Assembly (NCBI GenBank): GCA_900109895.1
Contig: FOBR01000016.1
Span: 62,001 to 126,000, forward strand
Reading direction: 5' to 3'
Length of the DNA: 64,000 nucleotides
Origin: a bacterium A37T11
GTDB lineage: Bacteria > Bacteroidota > Bacteroidia > Sphingobacteriales > Sphingobacteriaceae
The notes below the pieces were generated by a model, which did no database searches, had not been told where the DNA came from, and was given only the letters and a program-made list of their open reading frames with translations. Positions 34,522 to 41,575 of the stretch are shown piece by piece (the first letter of the stretch is position 1; every line of letters begins with the position of its first letter). The position numbers were made by a program, and so were the translations under genes.

Positions 34522-34886
34522 GTCCTGAATTTTAGTGTGAAATTTTTGGTTAATTCATCCTTTACGTAGAATCCTGTTATTGTATCTCTTATGACCCTGA
34601 CCAGCATCCATGCAGATAGCACAAAGGCATATACAATCAGCAGGTCGGCCAGCAATATGCTGAGTATGCCGGCATCCAGGCTGGCTGCGCCGGAGTCTAT
34701 AAGCCGAAGCAGTGGGCCACTATACAAGAACAGCCACAGCATGGCCAATAATTGGAGGCTTGCCAAAAAGGGGTGCCACCCTGGCCATCGAAATAAACTT
34801 CCCTTGGACGGACCCTTTTGTAAATGCCGCACCTGCTCCAGATCCGCCATCCGTTCTTCTGTTTTTAATGCTTTCATGTTGTTCAT
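34443..34886 (-). CDS. Three-TM membrane protein, holin-like
   Basis: A 147-residue inner-membrane protein with three hydrophobic helices: ASLQLLAMLWLFLYSGPLL (about 39-57), ILSILLADLLIVYAFVLSAW (about 74-93) and FTAFWGLLVLFCWVFWVLV (about 129-147). The N-terminus is charged and cytosolic-looking. Three helices in a small protein directly before, and overlapping, an endolysin gene is what class I holins look like. No sequence family is recognised. The start codon sits inside the left arm of a long dyad (34879-34941), so expression may be controlled at the start site. It could instead be a small membrane protein of unrelated function. Confidence 0.6.
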   Translation of the reverse strand: MNNMKALKTEERMADLEQVRHLQKGPSKGSLFRWPGWHPFLASLQLLAMLWLFLYSGPLLRLIDSGAASLDAGILSILLADLLIVYAFVLSAWMLVRVIRDTITGFYVKDELTKNFTLKFRTCLDTKMFTAFWGLLVLFCWVFWVLV

Positions 34887-34941
34887 TTTTTATTTGTTAT
34901 GATCAGGACACAAAATTGTGTAACAAATTAATAATGAACAA
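34879..34941. promoter_or_regulatory. 63-bp dyad overlapping the holin-like start codon
   Basis: A 22-base arm beginning TTGTTCATT (34879-34900) is matched by its reverse complement, ending AATGAACAA (34920-34941), with about 19 of 22 positions paired. The 19-base centre holds a smaller palindrome (CACAA aa TTGTG). The left arm contains the start codon of the holin-like gene. It may be a repressor site or a start-masking hairpin. Confidence 0.65.
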
Positions 34942-35462
34942 TTTATTAGGCATACTCAGGCAAATAACCCTAATTTTTGCAAAGATTGGGCAAACTTTTG
35001 AGGGGTTTTGCCCAAAACCCTTGTTGGAATAGGAGGATCGCATTCAGTACTTTTACCATCCTTATTATATTTGTCACATAGGAATTTCAGTACGCTACAA
35101 AGGGAATCTGTTTTTAAGCAAAATCCGTCCTCTTATCATATTGATTACCAGTCAAGAATGAATTACTGACCCTGATTGAACCATTGCCGAAAAGCCCCCA
35201 AGAAATGCAGCCGTCATTATTTCATTTCCATGGAAAGTATTGTATAAAGCCATCCGTAATTTCAACAAAAAATTTTTTCCTCTATTCCCTTCGCTTCGGG
35301 CATTTGCTAACATCAAAAAGAAAAGCGGGAAGGGTGTTTACTTTTTTGTAAAAACTAAATAACCGCTGCAAATCGTCACCATAATAGATCATAAAATATT
35401 ATAAACGTGTTTGGTTACCGATCTCACATCCCGCTCTTCCCATAGGAAAACCAGCTTATATT
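34942..35462. other. 521-base region without a recognised gene
   Basis: No convincing coding sequence. A 7-base inverted repeat GGGCAAA / TTTGCCC (34988-34994 and 35007-35013) with a 12-base loop is the only clear structure. A plus-strand open frame starting at the right arm of the dyad (34935-35032, 32 codons) mimics the first residues MNN of the gene opposite, but this follows from the palindrome. Most of the region is AT-rich and featureless. Confidence 0.6.
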
Positions 35463-35948
35463 CTACCGTCTGTAGCGTGTATAGATCTCGTAGGCCTCCT
35501 CCACATCCTTTCGGATCAGCCGTACATTCCGCTTGTCATATAGGGAGATCAGCTTACCTTCATCGCGCAATTGACGCAGCCGTTCCCGGGACATTTGGAG
35601 ACGGTTGGCCGCCATTTTAACGGTCATCAGGTCGGCTTCTACATAATTGGACAACTTCCCGTCTTTATAGTAATAGCTATGTTTGGGCTGGGAAGTGTGC
35701 ACCGTGGCAGGAACAGCCACTGTTGGAGCAGCCATGCCCAATTTTTCCAGGTTCTCATTTAATTTTTTCTGTTCCGCCAGGCATTGTGCCTGAATTTCCA
35801 ATAATTGGCTATTTTGATTAATTTGTTCCTGATTTTGAGCAATCAGTCTGTCTAAACGTGCTAACATATACACATGGGTTAAGGCCAACGACAGCACCGA
35901 CAAGCACACACCAAAATACACAGATTTACATCCCAAAAAGAAAAACAT
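35463..35948 (-). CDS. HTH protein with possible N-terminal membrane anchor
   Basis: A 161-residue protein. The C-terminal part (about 103-161) is a MerR/excisionase-type helix-turn-helix: EADLMTVKMAANRLQMSRER followed by LRQLRDEGKLISLYDKRNVR. Residues about 30-70 are a Gln/Asn-rich coiled coil. If translation starts at 35948 the first 28 residues form a hydrophobic segment (VYFGVCLSVLSLALTHVYML), giving a membrane-tethered DNA-binding protein; if it starts at the internal ATG at 35867 (MLARLDRLIAQNQEQI), it is a soluble protein like the small HTH proteins of mobile elements. The sequence does not decide. It may regulate the lysis-like cluster that follows on the same strand. Confidence 0.65.
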   Translation of the reverse strand: MFFFLGCKSVYFGVCLSVLSLALTHVYMLARLDRLIAQNQEQINQNSQLLEIQAQCLAEQKKLNENLEKLGMAAPTVAVPATVHTSQPKHSYYYKDGKLSNYVEADLMTVKMAANRLQMSRERLRQLRDEGKLISLYDKRNVRLIRKDVEEAYEIYTRYRR

Positions 35949-36072
35949 ACCGGCCTTTGCTTTTCAGTAAATGCCCCACCGCAGATGGCGGGTTAAAAAT
36001 AATATATGATGGTAAAGATAAGGGAAAAAGTTATTTTGAAATAATAAAATAGTTTCTTAATTTAGCGATCTG

Positions 36073-36648
36073 ATGAGCACCAAGCAAAACCTTAGCGACA
36101 CAGCCTTAATTAGCATGCTGGCTGAAGACGATCAGACTGCATTAAGTGCTTTATATGATCGCTATTGGCATACCTTGTTCTCCGTAGCTATGCACACGCT
36201 TGACTCAGTAGAAGATGCTGAAGAAATTGTGCACGATGTATTTTTAAATCTCTGGAAACTACGTCATTCACTTGTCTTGGAAAAAGACTTAAGCCATTAT
36301 CTGGCTGCTGCCGTTAAATATCAAGTCATAAGTAAAATGCGCACTGAAAAACGTCGCCTGCAACTGGCAGAAACCCATTATAGCTCCAAACCTGTCACTA
36401 TTGCTGAAGATACAACAGAACTTTGGCTGCGTGAAAAAGAGATGGTGGCCCAGATTGAACAAGGTGTGAGTAGCCTGCCTGAAAAATGCCAGCTCGTGTT
36501 TCGCTTAAGCCGTGAAGAAGGCCTTAGTAATAAAGAGATTGCCGAAAAACTGGAAATCACCGTGAATACAGTAGACACTCACCTCACAAAAGCCCTCAAA
36601 TTATTGCGTCAATTTTTTAAAAGAGCGCTGCTTTTTCTTTTTTTATAA
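36073..36648 (+). CDS. ECF sigma factor (FecI-like), first sigma/FecR PUL
   Basis: A 191-residue RNA polymerase sigma factor of the ECF type. Region 2 (about 25-90) contains ALYDRYWHTLFSVAMHTL and DAEEIVHDVFLNLWKLRHSL; region 4 (about 125-185) has LPEKCQLVFRLSREEGLSNK and EIAEKLEITVNTVDTHLTKA. It directs transcription of the downstream susCD operon when released by the FecR protein encoded 68 bases later. No TAnnTTTG box was found before it. The region is AT-rich compared with the glycosidase genes it controls. Confidence 0.95.
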   Translation: MSTKQNLSDTALISMLAEDDQTALSALYDRYWHTLFSVAMHTLDSVEDAEEIVHDVFLNLWKLRHSLVLEKDLSHYLAAAVKYQVISKMRTEKRRLQLAETHYSSKPVTIAEDTTELWLREKEMVAQIEQGVSSLPEKCQLVFRLSREEGLSNKEIAEKLEITVNTVDTHLTKALKLLRQFFKRALLFLFL

Positions 36649-36716
36649 AAAAAGTTATATCCGCGTACTGGTTACTCTATAGTTGTGGCGTCTATACTGA
36701 AAAGCAAAGTAAGTAA

Positions 36717-37856
36717 ATGGACATCAAAACCTCACAGCATATCCGGGAACTGGCAGATAAATGGCTGGCAGGTACTATCACTCTTGCAGAACAGCAGGAG
36801 TTTGATAGCTGGTACCAGCAATTTAACTTCAGCCAACTCGACTATGAGGGTACCGAAGTGCAAAGCCCTGAGTTGATTAAGGCTCGCATCCATGCCCGTT
36901 TACTGAGAACCCTTGCAAAAGAAACTCCCAAATCTAGTCGAAAAATCAAATTAATGACCCTGACTTATGGCGCAGCCACGGTTTTGATTGTGGTTTTGGC
37001 GACAATATACCTTTATCCACGCTTATTGTTCAATCACAAAAAGACCACCCCAAATGAGATAGGTCCTGGTAGCAATAAAGCTACCCTAACATTGGCAGAT
37101 GGCACGAAAATAAAGCTTCAAAGCGACAAAGCGGGCATCCAAATCAATGGCAAGAAAATTATTTACAATGATGGAACATCCATTAGAGCTATTCATTCAT
37201 CGTCCAACACTTTAAATTCATTGACTACACCACGGGGAGGTCAATATAAAATTATATTAAGTGATGGTACTAAAGTCTGGCTAAATTCTGCGAGTAAATT
37301 GGTCTATCCTGAGCATTTCGAGGGCAATATACGACAAGTATCAATAATTGGAGAAGCTTATTTTGAGGTTACTAGGCAAGCAGGAAAGACTTTTCAAGTG
37401 GTGTCAAAGGGTCAATTGATTGCCGTTATGGGTACTGAATTTAACATATCTTCTTATGAAAATGATGAAGAAATAAAAACAACATTAGTAAGTGGATCCA
37501 TTGAGGTTTCTATTCCTAATAGCATTTGTAAAGAAAGGTTGCTGCCTGAACAAGAAACAATATTGACCGGAAATACCTTAAAGAAACACAAAGCAGATAT
37601 CGCAAGTGCTATTGCCTGGCATCAAGGCCTTTTTCAATTTAATGAGGAGCCTCTAGGCAGTATTATGAAAAAATTATCGCGATGGTATGATGTTGAGGTT
37701 CACTTTGAAGATGATACTTTAAGAAATAAGTCTTTTTATGGTGTGGTAAATCGATACAAACAAATTTCAGCTGTATTGGAAATTTTAGAAGACGTGGGTG
37801 ATGTCAAGTTTGAGGTTACCGGCCGTAGAGTTAACGTATTAAACAAAAGCAAATAA
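36717..37856 (+). CDS. FecR family anti-sigma factor, first sigma/FecR PUL
   Basis: A 379-residue inner-membrane anti-sigma factor. Residues 1-80 form the cytoplasmic sigma-binding part (HIRELADKWLAGTITLAEQQ), then one TM helix (LTYGAATVLIVVLATIYLY, about 82-100), then the periplasmic FecR domain (about 160-265: TTPRGGQYKIILSDGTKVWL, VSIIGEAYFEVTR, VMGTEFNISSYENDEE) and a C-terminal STN-like DUF4974 region (LFQFNEEPLGSIMKKLSRWY). It receives the signal from the STN domain of the SusC encoded next and frees the sigma factor. Confidence 0.95.
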   Translation: MDIKTSQHIRELADKWLAGTITLAEQQEFDSWYQQFNFSQLDYEGTEVQSPELIKARIHARLLRTLAKETPKSSRKIKLMTLTYGAATVLIVVLATIYLYPRLLFNHKKTTPNEIGPGSNKATLTLADGTKIKLQSDKAGIQINGKKIIYNDGTSIRAIHSSSNTLNSLTTPRGGQYKIILSDGTKVWLNSASKLVYPEHFEGNIRQVSIIGEAYFEVTRQAGKTFQVVSKGQLIAVMGTEFNISSYENDEEIKTTLVSGSIEVSIPNSICKERLLPEQETILTGNTLKKHKADIASAIAWHQGLFQFNEEPLGSIMKKLSRWYDVEVHFEDDTLRNKSFYGVVNRYKQISAVLEILEDVGDVKFEVTGRRVNVLNKSK

Positions 37857-37921
37857 GTTACACATGAATCTAAAGTTAATAGGATGAAATAAACAGACAA
37901 AATTTACCAAAGTTGGAATTT

Positions 37922-38013
37922 TAAAAAGATCAGGAGCGCTGGAGACGCCCCTGAATCAGATTCTGGAAAACCAATAATTGCAGTTAACAATATTTACTAA
38001 TTTTTAAACCAGA
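37922..38013 (-). ncRNA. Candidate antisense sRNA at the first ECF-controlled susC leader
   Basis: A possible RNA of about 92 nt transcribed opposite the susC leader. Its promoter would be TACATTTG (38026-38019, minus strand), its end the hairpin at 37954-37930 followed by TCTTTTT. Sequence and spacing agree with a second candidate at 53819. In Bacteroides fragilis, DonS and related antisense sRNAs occupy this same place, between the anti-sigma gene and the susC homologue, and lower susC expression. The exact transcription start is a guess. Confidence 0.6.
37930..37954 (-). terminator. Hairpin in first susC leader; terminator on antisense strand
   Basis: Arms TCAGGAGCG and CGCCCCTGA with a 7-base loop. 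In the susC mRNA the stem has an A-C mismatch; in the antisense RNA the same position is a G-U pair, so the helix is continuous over 9 pairs and is followed by TCTTTTT. The structure therefore favours the minus strand. Confidence 0.7.
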
Positions 38014-38018
38014 AAAAG

Positions 38019-38026
38019 CAAATGTA
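38019..38026 (-). promoter_or_regulatory. Antisense -7 box over the first susC start codon
   Basis: Plus-strand CAAATGTA, i.e. TACATTTG on the minus strand, a perfect TAnnTTTG overlapping the ATG of susC (38022-38024). The same box covers the start of the other STN-type susC at 53912-53919. No -33 TTG at standard spacing is visible. Confidence 0.5.
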
Positions 38027-41000
38027 TAAAAAATGCACTAGAATTGTTCATTGGCATAAGAGCCATTTAAAAAAATTAGGAATGATCATGAAGATGACGA
38101 TCATTTTTTTCACAATTGGATTATTACATGTGAGTGCTGCCGGATTGGCACAGAACATAACTCTTGAGGGAAATAACATTTCGCTCAAGGATGTATTCAG
38201 TGAAATAAGCAAGCAAACCGGTTACCATTTTATGTGGTCTGCAGATAAAATCCAGAACAATTTGAAATTGGACGTCAGTCTTAAAAATGTTCCACTTGAA
38301 GATGCATTGACAAAAGTATTCAATGGATTATCCCTTAAGTACACGATTAAGGATAAAAATATTTTAGTGAAAAGGATCGACGAAAATGACATCTGGACGC
38401 ATAAGGATCATTTTGAAGGACCAGACCCAAAACAACGAAATGGAGAATTTATATTTCATTCGTTACCACAAAAAATAGTCTTAGATATCAAAGGTAAAAT
38501 AATTAATGAAAAAAACGAGCCCCTTGCCGGCGTTTCCATATTGATAAAAGGAACTAATAAAGGAAGTACAACTAATTCGAATGGTAATTTTAGCATTGCT
38601 GTCAAAGAAGGCGATATATTAATCATTTCGTTTTTGGGCTATTTGAGGGAAGAGATTACGGTACACGGAAAATCTGACTTGGTCATTAGATTAAAGGAAG
38701 GAACCTCCGAGCTTGACCAAGTTGTGGTTGTAGGGTATGGCACTCAACGAAAAGCGACCCTTACTGGTGCCATTTCCACAATCAGTGCAGAACAACTGGC
38801 CAATAGGCCGACAGCTCAAGTCTTAAATTCCCTTCAAGGCATTGTACCCGGTATGGTAATTACCCGTTCAGATGCGGGAAGACCAGGAGGAGAATCGATG
38901 TCTGCCACCATACGGGGTGTAACTTCAAGGACCGGTGCTAGTATTTTGGTAGTTATTGACGGAATTCCGTCCATGCTCGGAATTGGGGAACTATCCAATA
39001 TAAGCCCCGATGAAATCCAGAGCATCACAATACTGAAAGATGCCCAGGCTGCAATATATGGTTCGCAGGCTGCTGCTGGGGTCATGTTGATAACTACCAA
39101 AAATGGAAAAAGCCTTAAACCTTTGATTGAGGTAAACAGTAATCTGACCATAAATACACCCGGCATAAAACGTAAACAGGTAAATATCCTCCAAGCCATT
39201 GATGTACTCAACCAGGCTTTTGCAAATGATGGTAACATAAATAATTACTGGTCTCCTTTTGTAAAATATATTAATACAACAGATTTATCTAAAACTACGA
39301 CTATCACCCCTGGACCATTTTCCGACACTCACGATCTCACTTTAAGCAACAATGATTGGATGGACATCATATGGGGAAAGGCAATTCAAAAAAATGTAAA
39401 CGTGGCCGTATCTGGAAAAACAGAAAAGTCCAATTATTACTTGTCTATGGGTTATTTGGATCAGCCTTCTATGATGCAATATGGAAAAGATGGGCTTAAA
39501 AAGTACACTTTTAGAGGGAAATATGGCTTTGAAATTACTAAATATCTAGCTGTAAGTACAAATATTGGCCTCTCTACCAATACCAGGACAGAACCAACTA
39601 ATTATGGAACTATAGAAAACTTGGCAGCCACAAACATGTCGGGTATGGCTACTTATACACCAGATGGAAGTTATTATGGGTGGGGTGGCTATTTAAGTGC
39701 TATTGGGTATGCAGAAAAGGGCGGTCAACTAACCGATCACATTACAGAAGGAAATCTGCAGTTTCAAGGTATACTAAAGCCCCTTAAGAATTTAGAAATA
39801 ACGGCACAATACAACACTAACCAATACATAGGTGATGATAGTAACAATCGTCTCGGTTTCATGAACTATTATATGGACGGAACGAAGGATTTTAATTCCA
39901 TAGTAATGTATGGCGGCTATGAGTCAGTTAATGCTTATTATCTTAGAAGCCAGCAGAATACAACGAATTTATACAGTACTTATAAATATAATATTGGAGC
40001 TCATAATTTTAGTATATTAGGTGGATTTTCAAATACAACCTTTAGCACCAGAAACATCAATGATAGCCGGCGTGGGGACCCTTATTTGAGTAGCTCAAAT
40101 CTTATTTATTTAGGGGCGGGTAGTGCAGATTTCCAGTTTACCAATGAATCTAAGTCATCCACCGGGTTAGTTTCTACCTTTGGACGCCTATCATACGACT
40201 ATCAAGAAAAATATATATTTGAAGGAAATTACCGGACGGACATTTCTTCCAGTTTTGCTCCAGGCCATAGAGCTGCTTCGTTTTTTGGTGGGTCTGTAGG
40301 GTGGGTATTTACCAAAGAAAACTTTTTTTCGAGGACAGAAAATAGCAGCTATTTAAATTCAGGAAAATTAAGGTTATCGTGGGGACAACTCGGCAATCAG
40401 ACAGGCATTGGTGCTTATGATTATGTCCAATTAATTGCTGCTGGCGGTTCATACCCTATTGGCGATCCCTTAGACCCAACATACGCGGTAGAGTATTACA
40501 TCCCTTCCTTAAAAAGTGCAACCAGAAGCTGGGAAAAAATTGAAACTAAAAATATTGGAATAGATTTAATAGGATTGAACCAACGTCTTAGCGGAAGCTT
40601 TGATTATTTTATCAAAACAAATCCCAACATGTTTTATTCTTACGAATTTCCCAGTACATTAGGTATTAATCCTCCTTCCATTAACGGTGCAAAAATACAA
40701 ACAAAAGGATGGGAAGTATCGCTTAATTGGCATGACCATATTATTAAGGATTTAAAATATAATGTCGGTTTCGTACTTAGCGACAATAAAAGTAAAGTGT
40801 TATCATTAGCCGATTCGCGCACACCCGGATATGGGCTTAATAATTGGGTTGAGGGCTATTCAACTGGCTCCTATTTTACTTATCAGTACGATGGATTAAT
40901 AAATTCAGCCTCCGACTTGGCAAATTATAAAAGCACCATTACCTCTGGATTGCCGAGCAACCTTCGTACAGGGGATGCCAAATATAAGGATATCAATGGT

Positions 41001-41561
41001 GACGGTAAATTGACTTCTGTTTTATATAACCCCAAAGACCCGGCAAGCGGTGGAGACATGGTGTATTTGGGTAATAATAATATTAGGAATAGTTATAGTT
41101 TTAACATCGGATTTGATTATAAAGGTTTCTCTATAAATGCATTGTTTCAGGGCGTTGGGAAAAAAATGGTGATGGATAACACTACTGATAAGTATGCCTA
41201 TTATAGGAATCCTTTACAATACTATTATAATAAGACCTGGACGGACGAACGTACTGACGCTTTATATCCAAAACTAACACAGGATGGAACGACTATTTCA
41301 TATAACTATACCATGTCTGATGCACCATACATGTATGTAAATGCAGGTTATCTCAGATTAAAAAACCTCCAAATAAGCTATAATTTTCAGCCCTATATGC
41401 TCAAAAAATTACACATGCAAGGACTCCAGATCTATTTTAGCGGTACAGACCTGGCCGAATGGAGTAAAATACCAAAAGGGTTTGAGGTAGAAAAACCTTT
41501 CGTTGTATCTTCTACACCATTTCCAAGATCCTATACGATGGGCTTGAACTTCACATTATAA
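38022..41561 (+). CDS. SusC family transporter with STN domain (PUL B)
   Basis: A 1179-residue TonB-dependent transducer-transporter. It has a long signal region (MYKKCTRIVHWHKS, then hydrophobic MIMKMTIIFFTIGLLHVSAA), an STN domain (about 44-118, NITLEGNNISLKDVFSEISK), a carboxypeptidase-like beta domain (about 150-238), the SusC signature SELDQVVVVGYGTQRK (about 233-248), a plug and a C-terminal barrel ending in an aromatic-rich strand. The STN domain lets substrate binding reach the FecR/ECF pair just upstream. It is separated from fecR by 165 bases that hold a candidate antisense RNA. AT-rich: 23 of 60 bases are G or C in the sample 39541-39600. Confidence 0.95.
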   Translation: MYKKCTRIVHWHKSHLKKLGMIMKMTIIFFTIGLLHVSAAGLAQNITLEGNNISLKDVFSEISKQTGYHFMWSADKIQNNLKLDVSLKNVPLEDALTKVFNGLSLKYTIKDKNILVKRIDENDIWTHKDHFEGPDPKQRNGEFIFHSLPQKIVLDIKGKIINEKNEPLAGVSILIKGTNKGSTTNSNGNFSIAVKEGDILIISFLGYLREEITVHGKSDLVIRLKEGTSELDQVVVVGYGTQRKATLTGAISTISAEQLANRPTAQVLNSLQGIVPGMVITRSDAGRPGGESMSATIRGVTSRTGASILVVIDGIPSMLGIGELSNISPDEIQSITILKDAQAAIYGSQAAAGVMLITTKNGKSLKPLIEVNSNLTINTPGIKRKQVNILQAIDVLNQAFANDGNINNYWSPFVKYINTTDLSKTTTITPGPFSDTHDLTLSNNDWMDIIWGKAIQKNVNVAVSGKTEKSNYYLSMGYLDQPSMMQYGKDGLKKYTFRGKYGFEITKYLAVSTNIGLSTNTRTEPTNYGTIENLAATNMSGMATYTPDGSYYGWGGYLSAIGYAEKGGQLTDHITEGNLQFQGILKPLKNLEITAQYNTNQYIGDDSNNRLGFMNYYMDGTKDFNSIVMYGGYESVNAYYLRSQQNTTNLYSTYKYNIGAHNFSILGGFSNTTFSTRNINDSRRGDPYLSSSNLIYLGAGSADFQFTNESKSSTGLVSTFGRLSYDYQEKYIFEGNYRTDISSSFAPGHRAASFFGGSVGWVFTKENFFSRTENSSYLNSGKLRLSWGQLGNQTGIGAYDYVQLIAAGGSYPIGDPLDPTYAVEYYIPSLKSATRSWEKIETKNIGIDLIGLNQRLSGSFDYFIKTNPNMFYSYEFPSTLGINPPSINGAKIQTKGWEVSLNWHDHIIKDLKYNVGFVLSDNKSKVLSLADSRTPGYGLNNWVEGYSTGSYFTYQYDGLINSASDLANYKSTITSGLPSNLRTGDAKYKDINGDGKLTSVLYNPKDPASGGDMVYLGNNNIRNSYSFNIGFDYKGFSINALFQGVGKKMVMDNTTDKYAYYRNPLQYYYNKTWTDERTDALYPKLTQDGTTISYNYTMSDAPYMYVNAGYLRLKNLQISYNFQPYMLKKLHMQGLQIYFSGTDLAEWSKIPKGFEVEKPFVVSSTPFPRSYTMGLNFTL

Positions 41562-41575
41562 TAATAAAATCATAT

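Noticed and set aside
34712-35032. 106-codon plus-strand frame across the holin-like gene and the intergenic dyad
   Set aside because: Its first two thirds are antisense to the holin-like gene, and its resemblance to MNN at 34935 comes from the inverted repeat.
32690-35948. A complete prophage
   Set aside because: No integrase, terminase, portal, capsid or tail gene, no attachment-site repeats, and ordinary metabolic or PUL genes on both sides. Only the lysis-like genes are present.
37928-37957. Intrinsic terminator of the fecR gene on the plus strand
   Set aside because: On the plus strand the stem has an A-C mismatch and is followed by AATCAGATTC with no T tract; the same is true of the copy at 53826. 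The minus strand fits a terminator much better.
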